From Patiriisocius marinus (lineage in GTDB: Bacteria; Bacteroidota; Bacteroidia; Flavobacteriales; Flavobacteriaceae), in assembly GCF_008974325.1 (NCBI RefSeq), contig NZ_BKCG01000001.1:682001-746000 (forward strand): 64,000 bases of DNA, given 5' to 3'. The translations under genes were made by a program, and so were the position numbers. Positions 53,364 through 62,463 of the stretch are shown piece by piece; position 1 is the stretch's first letter; the number at the start of each line of letters is the position of its first letter. A model generated the notes under the pieces. The model was not told the origin of the DNA. It saw only the letters and a program-made list of their open reading frames with translations, and made no database searches.

Positions 53364-54116
53364 ATGAAAAATACTGCTTTAATAACAGGTGCAACTTCAG
53401 GAATAGGACTAGCTACGGCGCAATTACTAGCTGAAAAAAACATCAACCTTGTGCTTTGCGGGCGAAGAACTGAAAAGTTAAAAGAAATTGCTGCTTCCCT
53501 TTCAAAAATAACAGAAGTACATACCCTTGCTTTCGATGTTAGAGACAAAGAAACGGTTTTTAAATTACTACAAAATTTACCAAAGGCATTTAGCACTATT
53601 GACTATTTAATTAATAATGCAGGCAATGCACACGGTTTAGATGCTATTCAAAATGGAGATGTTGATGACTGGGATGCAATGCTGGATATAAATGTAAAAG
53701 GACTTTTATATGTGAGTAAAGCGGTTATTCCAGGAATGATTAAACGTGAATCTGGCCATATTATTAACATTGGTTCAACGGCAGGTAAAGAGGTCTATCC
53801 TAATGGAAACGTTTACTGCGCAAGTAAACACGCTGTCGATGCTATAAATCAAGGAATGCGACTAGACCTTAATGGAAAAGGAATTAAAGTAGGGGCAATT
53901 AACCCTGGACTTGTAGAAACTGCCTTTAGCGAAGTTCGTTTTAAAGGAGATACGGAACGTGCAGAAAAAGTTTACCAAAACTTCACACCACTTCAACCGG
54001 AAGATATAGCAGAAATTATTCACTTTGCAATCACTAGACCGCCACATGTTAATATTGCAGATTTAACTGTTATGTGTCTTGCTCAAGCATCATCCACTAT
54101 AGTCCACAAAAACTAA
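53364..54116 (+). CDS. Short-chain dehydrogenase/reductase
   Basis: 250 residues. Classical SDR: TGATSGIGLATAQLL coenzyme motif, NNAGNAHGL, catalytic Ser in INIGSTAGKEVYPN and YCASK (Tyr-X-X-X-Lys). The C-terminal GAINPGLVETAFSEVRFKGD resembles the YdfG/L-allo-threonine or serine dehydrogenase branch. Substrate not certain. AlbA_2 gene follows after 3 bp. Confidence 0.92.
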   Translation: MKNTALITGATSGIGLATAQLLAEKNINLVLCGRRTEKLKEIAASLSKITEVHTLAFDVRDKETVFKLLQNLPKAFSTIDYLINNAGNAHGLDAIQNGDVDDWDAMLDINVKGLLYVSKAVIPGMIKRESGHIINIGSTAGKEVYPNGNVYCASKHAVDAINQGMRLDLNGKGIKVGAINPGLVETAFSEVRFKGDTERAEKVYQNFTPLQPEDIAEIIHFAITRPPHVNIADLTVMCLAQASSTIVHKN

Positions 54117-54119
54117 ACT

Positions 54120-55256
54120 ATGATTAATAAACGACTTCTTATCAAAAACTTGCTCGCGCATAATGACGAAAGCAGTTTTTATGATAAAAAGCGTAAAATC
54201 GATTTAGGAAGTAAAGAAGGAAAAGCGAAGTTTTTGAAACACGTTTGCGCACTTAGCAACAGTAATCCCGCAAACAATAGTTTTATTGTTATAGGTGTTG
54301 AGGACGAAACAAATGAGATTAATGGAGTTGATTTTTTTGATGACAGTAAAATTCAAAATTTGATAAACGCCTATCTTACAAATGCCCCTATTGTCACTTA
54401 TGAAAATGTTGCGTTTCCATCACTACCACCAGATAAAGTTGTAGGCTTAGTTACCATTAGACCAAACGGAAAAATCACTTCATTACGGAAAAATATTTGG
54501 AAATATTGGGGAGGTTCTATTTTTCTAAGAGATGGAAGTATCTCTATGCCTAAAAATTTTGATATCGAAATAAAAGATGTCAATAGCGAAATAGTTAAAG
54601 CTATTGAAAATAAAGCTAAAAATAATATTGAACACACGCTCGATGGTGTTATTGATTTCATAAACAACAGGCACAACGATTTACAGTCTCACTATAAAGT
54701 ATTTAAAGAGTTATTTGTTGTTTGTTGGGCTGGAATTGCTAAGAAAGTAAAAACTCAAACGTATTACTCCCGTGTAGACATTGAACTAATAAATGAGCAG
54801 GTACGTTTATTCTATTCTACTTTAGATGAAGTAACTATAAGTTATACTGACGATCAATTTGTCATTACAGAGTATGTTTTATTGGGCTTAAATAATTCTA
54901 ATAAATTTTACCCACTAGAAGAAGTACGTATTACATTTCAAGAAAATGGTTTGTACACCATTAATTCGACATTACTGTTTAAAGCACCTCAATATGATAA
55001 AAAAATATTGCATCACGTTTATAATTCTAATAATGCATTGATTGATAAACTAGAAAAAGGGATTATGCTTAACGAAAGGCAAATGAAAGATTTGAAAAAT
55101 TTGCCAGCCACTTATTTGATATGTTATTTAAATGATTTTAATGAAGCACTGTCTAAATTACTCGCTGCAAAAAACTATTTGAAGCCTTTTAAAACAGTCT
55201 ATATTTCATATAAAGAAAGTGTTAGAATCCTTAGAAAACTTAAATACAACGAATAA
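54120..55256 (+). CDS. AlbA_2 (Schlafen-type) domain protein
   Basis: 378 residues. The first 130 residues have the AlbA_2 pattern (GSKEGKAKFLKHVCALSNSNP, NNSFIVIGVEDE, and PIVTYENVAFPSLPPDKVVGL). The remaining part is unrecognised. AlbA_2 domains occur in nucleic-acid and ATP-related regulators. Begins 3 bp after the SDR stop and is followed by a phosphoesterase gene; a three-gene unit is likely. Confidence 0.84.
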   Translation: MINKRLLIKNLLAHNDESSFYDKKRKIDLGSKEGKAKFLKHVCALSNSNPANNSFIVIGVEDETNEINGVDFFDDSKIQNLINAYLTNAPIVTYENVAFPSLPPDKVVGLVTIRPNGKITSLRKNIWKYWGGSIFLRDGSISMPKNFDIEIKDVNSEIVKAIENKAKNNIEHTLDGVIDFINNRHNDLQSHYKVFKELFVVCWAGIAKKVKTQTYYSRVDIELINEQVRLFYSTLDEVTISYTDDQFVITEYVLLGLNNSNKFYPLEEVRITFQENGLYTINSTLLFKAPQYDKKILHHVYNSNNALIDKLEKGIMLNERQMKDLKNLPATYLICYLNDFNEALSKLLAAKNYLKPFKTVYISYKESVRILRKLKYNE

Positions 55257-55284
55257 ATACAACTATCATAGTAAGAAATTTAAA

Positions 55285-56013
55285 ATGAAAAGAACATTAG
55301 TTATTGGTGATATTCACGGAGGTTTAAAAGGCTTGGAGCAAGTTATTGAAAGGGCGAATATTTCAGAAGAAGACACTCTTATTTTTGTGGGAGATTATGG
55401 TGATGGGTGGAGTGAAAGCGCTGCAGTACTACGCTATTTAATTAATCTCCAAAAAACTATTAAATGTATTTTTATTCGCGGAAACCACGATTACTTAGTA
55501 CATCGTTATTTAAAATATAACGACCTAAATCCTTTATGGCTTAAGCACGGTGGTACAGCTACATTAAATAGTTATGAAACTGTTTCAACTAAAGAAAAAG
55601 AAGAACATCTATTGTTTTTAGAACAACTAGAGGATTATCATATTGATACTGATAACAGGCTTTTTGTACACGCAGGTTTTACTAACCAAGGTGGTCCTGA
55701 AAATGAGTTTTTTTCTAATATGGTTTTTTGGGATAGAACCCTTTGGGAAATGGCTTGCTCGCTAGACACCAGCATTTCTGAAAATGACGAGCGGTATCCT
55801 AAGCGCTTAAAGATATTTAAAGAAATTTTTATTGGGCATACACCAACTACTCGATTAGGAGAAGTAGTTCCTGTAAACTATGCATCTGTGTGGAATGTAG
55901 ATACTGGCGCAGCTTTTAAAGGACCCATTACAATTATGGACACTTGCACTAAAGAATACTGGCAAAGTGATCCATTGTATCAATTATATTCAAATGAGAA
56001 GGGAAGAAACTAG
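55285..56013 (+). CDS. Calcineurin-like metallophosphoesterase
   Basis: 242 residues from the ATG at 55285, where the metal-binding motif starts almost at once (MKRTLVIGDIHGG). A longer frame from 55219 would overlap the AlbA_2 gene and adds no conserved sequence. Metal motifs: GDIHG, GDYGDGW, RGNHDY, and GHTPTTR. Serine/threonine phosphatase branch of the PPP family. Substrate unknown. Confidence 0.93.
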   Translation: MKRTLVIGDIHGGLKGLEQVIERANISEEDTLIFVGDYGDGWSESAAVLRYLINLQKTIKCIFIRGNHDYLVHRYLKYNDLNPLWLKHGGTATLNSYETVSTKEKEEHLLFLEQLEDYHIDTDNRLFVHAGFTNQGGPENEFFSNMVFWDRTLWEMACSLDTSISENDERYPKRLKIFKEIFIGHTPTTRLGEVVPVNYASVWNVDTGAAFKGPITIMDTCTKEYWQSDPLYQLYSNEKGRN

Positions 56014-56378
56014 TTAGGTGTTAGATTAATTTCAACTAAAACAGGGATTACATGGCACTCGTCTTCAGTAACTTCAATAGGTCCAACTGTTTTAGAAATA
56101 TACTCATCTCCCATTGCAGTAATTGTATAGTCTCCTGCTCTTTCACCTGCACCAAAAAAGGTGTCGAAGCTAAAAGCTAATTGTTCTAAATAGGTTCCAT
56201 CTTCAATTGTTACTGAAATACCTTTCGAAATAATTCCACCGGTAGTTATGTCTTTTACTTGCACTTGAACACCTGACACAAAAACTTCAGTGCAATTAAC
56301 TGGATCTTGCTGGTCCTCATTATTACTTGAACAATTAATAAAGAGAAATAAAGCGATAATATATAAGGAAAGTTTCAT
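56010..56378 (-). CDS. Small lipoprotein, 122 residues
   Basis: Lipobox LFINC (Cys ~16), then an acidic beta domain with paired cysteines (VNCTEVF, EDECHVI) and a GDYTITAMGDEYISKTVGPIEV segment like a carboxypeptidase-regulatory or CARDB strand set. Its end overlaps the convergent phosphoesterase gene by 4 bp. Unknown function. Confidence 0.78.
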   Translation of the reverse strand: MKLSLYIIALFLFINCSSNNEDQQDPVNCTEVFVSGVQVQVKDITTGGIISKGISVTIEDGTYLEQLAFSFDTFFGAGERAGDYTITAMGDEYISKTVGPIEVTEDECHVIPVLVEINLTPN

Positions 56379-56425
56379 AGTAAAATAACGTTTTAATCAA
56401 TACTATATTTCGCTATAAACATGAA

Positions 56426-56455
56426 AAAAGCCACGCTAGTAAATACGTGGCTTTT
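56426..56455 (-). terminator. Terminator after the HhH membrane protein gene
   Basis: AAAAGCCACG / CGTGGCTTTT stem with 10-nt loop; the A-run at its left is the U-tract of the leftward transcript. Confidence 0.85.
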
Positions 56456-56473
56456 AAAGTTAATTATTGATTT

Positions 56474-57082
56474 TTAATTTTTTCCGTAATCATGTTCGTC
56501 TTGCCACTTTTTAAGTTCAGCCCATTTTCCCTCGTAAGCCATTTTAGACTGCATAGGCCACGTTGCTGGGTTATGAACTTTGTATCGTTCTCCTTGAGCG
56601 TCTAAGATTCCTTTTAAACGTGAAACAGAAGCTTCACCCAACATTTTCCAAGTTGTTATTCCGTCATTCATAAATAGTTCTGATATTTTTGGACCTATTC
56701 CTTCAACAACTTTTAAGTCGTCTTGTTTAATCTTTTTTCCAAAAGCTAGTTTTGCTGCCGCAGCATCAAAAGGAAGACTTACCTCCTTTGGAGCACTTTC
56801 AGAAACTACTACTGCACTAGCCGCTGCACCTCCTGCAAATGATGACGCCGTCTTTACAGTACTTGAGCCAGTACTTGACGCATCTTTTGTTGCCATGCTT
56901 GCTGAAAGTTTAGATTTACAAGCTGCCAAGTCTGCTTCTAATTGCGCATTTTTATCTCGCCATTTATTTAGTGAAGCCGAATCGCGATTGTCGCTACCAC
57001 CACTTAATAATTTTCCTAATAAATATCCTAATAGTGCGCAAATGAGCCCTACAAGTAATGGAATTAATATACACCAGTTCAT
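56474..57082 (-). CDS. Membrane-anchored helix-hairpin-helix protein
   Basis: 202 residues. N-terminal membrane helix (about 4-28, ILIPLLVGLICALLGYLLGKLL), a coiled stretch to 65, an Ala/Ser-rich linker, and a C-terminal HhH domain (about 120-195) with DLKVVEGIGPKISELF and ITTWKMLGEASVSRLKGIL. HhH domains of this type bind DNA or subunits; members sit close to OmpA proteins in some flavobacteria. Role uncertain. 32 bp before it lies the OmpA gene in the same direction. Confidence 0.85.
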   Translation of the reverse strand: MNWCILIPLLVGLICALLGYLLGKLLSGGSDNRDSASLNKWRDKNAQLEADLAACKSKLSASMATKDASSTGSSTVKTASSFAGGAAASAVVVSESAPKEVSLPFDAAAAKLAFGKKIKQDDLKVVEGIGPKISELFMNDGITTWKMLGEASVSRLKGILDAQGERYKVHNPATWPMQSKMAYEGKWAELKKWQDEHDYGKN

Positions 57083-57114
57083 ATTTTTATATTTTAAGAT
57101 TAATTAGTTTGTAT

Positions 57115-58068
57115 TTAATTTAAAGACACTACTGTTCTTCTGTTTTTTGATCGTCCTATTTCAGTATCATTTGTTGTTACCGGAGTATCTGGTCCTCTTG
57201 AGCTTGTTTCAATTTTAGCTTCTGAAATACCATTATTTATGAAGTATTTTTTAGCAAAATCTGCACGACCTTGCCCTAATTGAATATTTGTAGCTCTACT
57301 TCCTGTATTATCTGTATGACCTACAATAGAAAGCTTACTTGAAGGCACTTTATCTAAGTATTTAGAAAGATCAGCTATTATTTGACGTTGTTCTGTCGTT
57401 AAATCTATACTAGCTTCTCCTGTATTAAAGTACAGTGTTAATGGGCTTGCGTTAAGCCTAACTTTTATAGCAGCTAAATTATCTGCGGCCTTTTGTGCTA
57501 AGTCATCTGTAACTGTAGTAAAGCTATAGGTAACAGGACCTTTGTAAATTGTTCCATCTGGAATTAAGGTGTCATTTAAGTTACTCATAGTATTAATTTG
57601 TCTAGAATTAATACCGTTAGAAACCATATAATTTTTTACAGCATTCGCTCGTGCTAATCCTAAATTAGGATATGCTGAATTGTTTGTTTCTGTAGAAGTG
57701 TAATGTCCTGTAATGTCGATTGTTTTATCAACATTACTATCTAGGAATGATTTCAATTTAACTAGGCCAGTATCAATAGAACTTGCTACTGGGTCTAAAA
57801 TGGCAAAGCCATTAGTGTCAAAATTAAAATTATCATTTGAACTGTATCCAAATCCACTTTCAGCATCGCTAAGTGCGAAAGCATTGCTAGTGGCTTTTTC
57901 TGTAGAAACTTTGGAATTTACTTTTTCATTTAGGGATTTCTCTTTTTTGGATCCAGCCTTAGTGGCATCATCGTTACAACACTCATTGCAACAAAGTTTC
58001 CAATAAAAATAAGTACCTATTAAAATGGTAAGTAATATACCAAGTAAGTACATCGCTTTTTTACTCAT
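57115..58068 (-). CDS. OmpA-family protein with tandem OmpA-like domains
   Basis: 317 residues. N-terminal membrane helix (about 6-24) followed at once by a CCNECCNDD cluster (Cys26, 27, 30, 31). Two OmpA-like peptidoglycan-binding halves follow: DITGHYTSTETNNSAYPNLG (about 120-170) and IVGHTDNTGSRATNIQLGQG (about 255-315, full motif). The N-terminal helix with no cleavage site suggests it is anchored in the inner membrane, facing the periplasm, unlike classical OmpA. Confidence 0.9.
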   Translation of the reverse strand: MSKKAMYLLGILLTILIGTYFYWKLCCNECCNDDATKAGSKKEKSLNEKVNSKVSTEKATSNAFALSDAESGFGYSSNDNFNFDTNGFAILDPVASSIDTGLVKLKSFLDSNVDKTIDITGHYTSTETNNSAYPNLGLARANAVKNYMVSNGINSRQINTMSNLNDTLIPDGTIYKGPVTYSFTTVTDDLAQKAADNLAAIKVRLNASPLTLYFNTGEASIDLTTEQRQIIADLSKYLDKVPSSKLSIVGHTDNTGSRATNIQLGQGRADFAKKYFINNGISEAKIETSSRGPDTPVTTNDTEIGRSKNRRTVVSLN

Positions 58069-58184
58069 TAGGTTGATTTTTAAGGGTTAATGTGCTCCTA
58101 AGATAAATAATATAACGGATGTTTCAATATGTTATTAGTTGAATTTCAAGCAACTAATAAAACTATTCGCTCTAAAACGCAAAA

Positions 58185-58215
58185 AAACCGTTTAAACACT
58201 GTGTCTAAACGGTTT
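58185..58215 (-). terminator. Terminator after the aldehyde dehydrogenase gene
   Basis: 10-bp stem AAACCGTTTA / TAAACGGTTT with inner CAC/GTG pairing, A-run on its left. Confidence 0.85.
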
Positions 58216-58291
58216 ATAAATTATTACAGAAAAGAGCTTGTAGTAAACCCTTGATTCTAAATTATTTAGATATTAAGGCAATTTTACCTAA

Positions 58292-59845
58292 TTATAGGTC
58301 AAATTTAATTCCTTGAGCTAATGGTAACTCATCTGAATAGTTTACGGTATTTGTTTGTCTTCTCATATATACTTTCCAAGCATCAGATCCAGACTCACGT
58401 CCACCACCTGTTTCTTTTTCACCACCAAAAGCACCACCAATTTCAGCACCAGAAGTTCCGATGTTTACGTTTGCAATACCACAATCAGATCCTGCAAAGG
58501 ATAGGAACTTTTCAGCTTCTTTCATTTCGTTGGTCATAATTGCAGAAGATAATCCTTGAGCTACACCATTTTGAACATCAATTGCATTTTCAACTTCACC
58601 ACTATATTTCATTAAGTATAAAATAGGAGCAAAAGTTTCGTGTTGTACAATTTCAAAGCTATTTTCAGCTTCAATGATTGCTGGTTTTACGTAGCATCCA
58701 CTTTCGTAACCTTCACCTTCAAGAACTCCTCCTTCAACTAATACATTTCCACCTTCAGCTTTTGCTTTTTCAATTGCGCTTAAGTATGTATTTACAGCTT
58801 CTTTATCTATTAATGGACCTACATGATTATTTTCATCAAGTGGATTACCAATAACTATTTGCTTATAAGCACCTACAATAGCATCTCTTACTTTATCGTA
58901 AACACTTTCGTGAATAATTAATCTTCTTGTTGAAGTACAACGTTGTCCACAAGTACCTACAGCTCCAAATACTGCTCCTGGAACTACTACTTTTAAATCT
59001 GCTGTTGGCGTAATAATGATTGCATTATTTCCACCTAATTCTAATAATGATTTACCAAAACGCTCAGCAACCGTTGCCCCTACAATACGTCCCATTCTAG
59101 TAGAACCTGTTGCAGAAATCAAAGGAATTCTAGCATCTTTAGTCATCATTTCACCTACTGTATAATCACCGTTGATGATAGAAGAAATACCTTCTGGAAG
59201 GTTATTTTCTTTTAAAACCATTGCAATTATGTTTTGACAAGCTACAGCACACATAGGCGCTTTTTCACTTCCTTTCCATACACATACATCACCACAAACC
59301 CAAGCAAGAGCTGTGTTCCAAGCCCATACTGCTACAGGAAAGTTAAATGCAGAGATAATACCAACAATACCAATTGAATGCCATTGCTCACGCATTACGT
59401 GACCTGGACGTTCAGATGGTATTGTTTGTCCGTTTAATTGTCTTGATAGTCCAACTGCAAAATCACAGATGTCAATCATTTCCTGAACTTCACCATAACC
59501 TTCTTGTAAAGATTTCCCCATCTCGTAAGAAACCAATTTTCCAAGAGGTTCTTTTAACTCACGTAGTTTGTTACCAAACTGGCGTACAATCTCTCCACGT
59601 TGTGGCGCTGGCATTGCTCTAAAAGATAAAAAAGCTTCCTGAGCAGTAGTAATTACTTGCTCATATTCTTCTTTTGAAGTTGTTGTTACTTTACCAATTA
59701 AAGCTCCATCTACTGGAGAATAAGAAGCGATTTCATCACCACCTTTAAACCACTTATTTCCTGTTGAAGTTCCGTAATTTACGTCCTTAAGACCTAGTTG
59801 TTTTAATGCTTCGTCCATTCCGAAGTCTTTAGCTACTGTTGACAT
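58292..59845 (-). CDS. ALDH7-type aldehyde dehydrogenase
   Basis: 517 residues, aldehyde dehydrogenase with catalytic Cys303 in GQRCTSTRRL, Glu in LLELGGNN, and the NAD site SATGSTRMG. The N-terminus (WFKGGDEIASYSPVDGALIGKV) and IISAFNFPVAVWAWNTALAW are characteristic of the ALDH7 (antiquitin, AmaB) branch, which oxidises 2-aminoadipate semialdehyde in lysine breakdown. Palindrome at 59863-59882 lies 18 bp before the start. The HAAO and unknown genes further upstream are in the same direction, but a common transcript is not shown. Confidence 0.93.
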   Translation of the reverse strand: MSTVAKDFGMDEALKQLGLKDVNYGTSTGNKWFKGGDEIASYSPVDGALIGKVTTTSKEEYEQVITTAQEAFLSFRAMPAPQRGEIVRQFGNKLRELKEPLGKLVSYEMGKSLQEGYGEVQEMIDICDFAVGLSRQLNGQTIPSERPGHVMREQWHSIGIVGIISAFNFPVAVWAWNTALAWVCGDVCVWKGSEKAPMCAVACQNIIAMVLKENNLPEGISSIINGDYTVGEMMTKDARIPLISATGSTRMGRIVGATVAERFGKSLLELGGNNAIIITPTADLKVVVPGAVFGAVGTCGQRCTSTRRLIIHESVYDKVRDAIVGAYKQIVIGNPLDENNHVGPLIDKEAVNTYLSAIEKAKAEGGNVLVEGGVLEGEGYESGCYVKPAIIEAENSFEIVQHETFAPILYLMKYSGEVENAIDVQNGVAQGLSSAIMTNEMKEAEKFLSFAGSDCGIANVNIGTSGAEIGGAFGGEKETGGGRESGSDAWKVYMRRQTNTVNYSDELPLAQGIKFDL

Positions 59846-59862
59846 AGAATTTATTTTTTTAT

Positions 59863-59882
59863 CATTTCCGCAAGCGGAAATG
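59863..59882. repeat. Palindrome before the ALDH7 gene
   Basis: CATTTCCGC-AA-GCGGAAATG, 9-bp perfect arms. High GC content in this AT-rich area and its place 18 bp from the start make it a candidate operator or leader hairpin. No T-run follows. Confidence 0.5.
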
Positions 59883-60031
59883 GTCTTTAGATTTAATTTT
59901 TATTGAATTCTTAAAATTTCTGCTGAAACTTTAAGGGTTTCAAACCATTGCGCGAAGATACGATTTTGCTTAACCATTAAAAAGGAATAGGTAAAATGCT
60001 CAAATACTTAACAATAATTTATTGTACGAAG

Positions 60032-60511
60032 TTACTTTTCCCAATCTGCTGTGTCAAATGTAAATAGATATACACCCTTACTATTTTTAGCTATTTGTTG
60101 ATTTCCCCAGTCGTATTCAAAGGGTTTAGTTTTACTAGGATTACCTGTAGTTACTTCACCTAAAAGTATGGTAGAAGTAGTACCACTTACGCCATTTGTA
60201 ACATCCTTTACCGAATTAATAACGATAATATCTCCTTTACTTAGTTTGCAAGCTATTGTTGTTCCTTCAAACAACTGAGATCCTACAGCGTCTAAATATA
60301 ATGGCTCCTCGTGAACAAAATGCTCATAGTTATTAACGAGAATTGCTTCTTGTCCTAGAATAATTTCTTTGCCGATAAAGCTTGCAAAAGGTTCTTGGTT
60401 ACTTATATCGTTAACTCGAGTTCTCAAACTAAAATATAGCAACCCACAAAAGCCAATTGCCAATACTAAAAAGATTAGTAAAATTTTTACAAACAGTTTT
60501 TTTAAGGTCAT
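60032..60511 (-). CDS. Small membrane protein, 159 residues
   Basis: One N-terminal membrane helix (about 6-28, LFVKILLIFLVLAIGFCGLLYF), then an extracytoplasmic beta-rich part (SFIGKEIILGQEAILVNNYE ... KGVYLFTFDTADWEK). No family recognised. Lies 30 bp downstream of the frameshifted secreted gene in the same direction. Confidence 0.7.
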   Translation of the reverse strand: MTLKKLFVKILLIFLVLAIGFCGLLYFSLRTRVNDISNQEPFASFIGKEIILGQEAILVNNYEHFVHEEPLYLDAVGSQLFEGTTIACKLSKGDIIVINSVKDVTNGVSGTTSTILLGEVTTGNPSKTKPFEYDWGNQQIAKNSKGVYLFTFDTADWEK

Positions 60512-60541
60512 CGTGATTTATAATTATTAAATGAATAAATT

Positions 60542-61167
60542 TTATTTATTTAATAACTCATCACTCCCTAAAACGGTAAATAATTGATTATTAGAATAAG
60601 CCCCTTTGTAACTAAAATACGCTCCATTACTTTTAATAATCACAAAACTGCTACAATTGTAGTGAAGCGGAAAAAACAATTTTTCGATAGTTTGATTGTA
60701 ATCTTCGTACCACTTAACAACTTTTTTATAAGGCTCTAATCCTTCGTCATTTTTATAAATAATGAAAGGTACATGGTTGTCTTTTCTTAAAATTTTTCTG
60801 TTGTTTGTTTTGTACTTGCTTTTCACGGAAGAAATACTTCCTGAGCTATTACATCTATCCTTTCCTGGATTATATTGTATAACAAGTGTGCTCTCGTCCA
60901 TTATGTCTTGTACCGTTGTCGTTTCTAAAGAAGTATAAACATTTGCTAATTGAGTGTCTGATAGCCTACCAAAAGTTTCTCTCTTAGTTTTAACAAAAAC
61001 ATTTAGCGAGTCAGTCTCATATGAAAGTAAAAGATGAAGATCTCTTTCCTTTTTTCGTATTCAGCTTTGCTTATTTCATTAAAATCATCACCCAAATATA
61101 GTGACGGTTTTTGGGCATAACTAACTACTCCAAATACTAATGAAATTGCTAACAATAAATACCTCAT
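60542..61167 (-). pseudogene. Frameshifted secreted-protein gene
   Basis: From the ATG at 61167 the frame encodes a signal peptide (MRYLLLAISLVFGVVSYAQ) and continues KPSLYLGDDFNEISKAEYEK, then stops after about 56 codons. A second frame, open through the same place, runs without stop to 60542 and carries the rest (DLHLLLSYETDSLNVF, then YNPGKDRCNSSGSIS and HYNCSSFVII). The two meet at a run of six T on the plus strand (61050-61055, A6 in the gene). Adding one A would join them to a 208-residue secreted protein. The ATG overlaps the HAAO stop (TGATG). The Met at 60901 is internal. True mutation, slippage site or sequencing error are all possible. Confidence 0.8.
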
Positions 61168-61703
61168 CAATCTGCCGTAAACCTCTCGTCCACTTCCATA
61201 ACTGTCCCACAGTTATTGCAAGTTCTTAAATCTTCGCTTCCGTAGAAATCTTTAAAGTGCTGTAAAAAGTCTTTTTCTACATCATTTAGTGGAAAATAAA
61301 CCTCGTGTAGTTTCTCATTACAATTATCGCAAAACCACATTAATCCATCTTTACCTGCAAGATCTTGGCGTTTTCTTTCAATTACTAACCCAATTGATCC
61401 AGCTTCTCTTACTGGTGAATGTGGTACTTTAGCAGGGTGTAAATACATGTCTCCTGGACCTAATTCCATAGTATGCTTTTCGCCGTCTACTTGAATATGT
61501 ACTTGGATATTTCCTTCAAGTTGATAAAATAACTCTTCCGTTTCGTTATAATGATAATCCTTACGAGCGTTAGGTCCCCCTACGATCATAACTATATAAT
61601 CACCGGCATCTTTATACAAGTTTTTATTACCAACTGGTGGTTTTAAGGTGTCTCTATTTTCTTCAACCCACTGGTTAAGATTAAATGGTTTTCTAATAGG
61701 CAT
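61167..61703 (-). CDS. 3-hydroxyanthranilate 3,4-dioxygenase
   Basis: 178 residues from the ATG at 61703; the frame extends to 61754 but adds a non-conserved leader. With this start, residues fall exactly on the known numbers of the Cupriavidus enzyme: metal ligands His51, Glu57, His95, and a rubredoxin-like iron site Cys125, Cys128, Cys162, Cys165. Opens the ring of 3-hydroxyanthranilate in the kynurenine route to quinolinate. The frameshifted secreted gene shares one base (TGATG) with its stop. Confidence 0.95.
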   Translation of the reverse strand: MPIRKPFNLNQWVEENRDTLKPPVGNKNLYKDAGDYIVMIVGGPNARKDYHYNETEELFYQLEGNIQVHIQVDGEKHTMELGPGDMYLHPAKVPHSPVREAGSIGLVIERKRQDLAGKDGLMWFCDNCNEKLHEVYFPLNDVEKDFLQHFKDFYGSEDLRTCNNCGTVMEVDERFTAD

Positions 61704-61882
61704 AGCCAAAATTTTAATGGTTTGTATAAATGTACTGTTTATACTAATTATCACCTAAAATTATAATTGGTAATATTCATCTTTTTAGAAAAGTTTACTA
61801 TTACTTAAAACCCAAATCACATTTAATAACATAGCAGCAGAGGGTTTGAATACTTAAAATTTTGGCCAGCGTGCCACATGAA

Positions 61883-61926
61883 AAAACCCCTAGAACAATC
61901 TTTGGGAGAATTGTACTAGAGGTTTT
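61883..61926 (-). terminator. Terminator after the CAP-domain gene
   Basis: Long imperfect stem AAAACCCCTAGAACAAT with ATTGTACTAGAGGTTTT and a 10-nt loop; an A-run on its left is the leftward U-tract. Confidence 0.8.
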
Positions 61927-61959
61927 AAAAATTGGTAAGTAGGTTACCTATTAAAATTT

Positions 61960-62463
61960 TTATCTTTTGTAAAACAACTGTGTAAAGTAGTATGTTCCAT
62001 TATTCGCAGGAATTATGCCAAAACCAGAATGTGTATAATCTCCTTCAATTGCTCTTTTGTGTGTTGGGCTGTTTAACCAAGCTGTTACTACACGCTCAGC
62101 AGAGTTATAACCGTAAGCTACATTTTCGCCTACTTTTTCAGCACCTTGGCTTTTTAAAGCCTCTGTACGGTAGTGAAAGTTATCGTGATTGATTTCACTT
62201 TTCTCAATCATATATTTTGTGTGATTAACTGCGTGCGCTGATGCATGCTGCTTATCCTTTTTGATAGTGTTTAAACCAATAGAAACACGGTAATCATTTA
62301 CAAGTTGTAAAATTTCATCCGCCATTGCCCAATCAGTTTCAGTTGCTAAGTTTAGGTCAATTTGGTAATCTGTTGTTACATCATTAGAAGACTCTTCTGG
62401 TGAACAAGATGCGATGGAAATTAATAGTCCAAAGGCTAGTAGGGTAGTTTTTAATAATCTCAT
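61960..62463 (-). CDS. CAP-domain (SCP-like) lipoprotein
   Basis: 167 residues, lipobox SIASC (Cys ~20). CAP domain (about 48-165) with NDYRVSIGLNTIKKDKQH, the His/Glu sites in HASAHAVNHTKYM, GENVAYG and THSGFGII. Proteins of this cysteine-rich-secretory family occur on many bacteria; function is usually unknown. Its promoter probably uses the TAGATTTG box at 62501-62508. Confidence 0.9.
   Translation of the reverse strand: MRLLKTTLLAFGLLISIASCSPEESSNDVTTDYQIDLNLATETDWAMADEILQLVNDYRVSIGLNTIKKDKQHASAHAVNHTKYMIEKSEINHDNFHYRTEALKSQGAEKVGENVAYGYNSAERVVTAWLNSPTHKRAIEGDYTHSGFGIIPANNGTYYFTQLFYKR

Noticed and set aside
53862-54047. Minus-strand frame inside the SDR gene
   Set aside because: Shadow of a clear SDR on the plus strand.
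55219-55284. Longer start of the phosphoesterase
   Set aside because: It overlaps the AlbA_2 gene and the catalytic motif follows directly after the ATG at 55285.
61050-61055. Programmed -1 frameshift in the secreted gene
   Set aside because: The A run is not a canonical slippery heptamer in the zero frame, and no downstream pseudoknot was found. Deletion, polymerase slippage or sequencing error is simpler.
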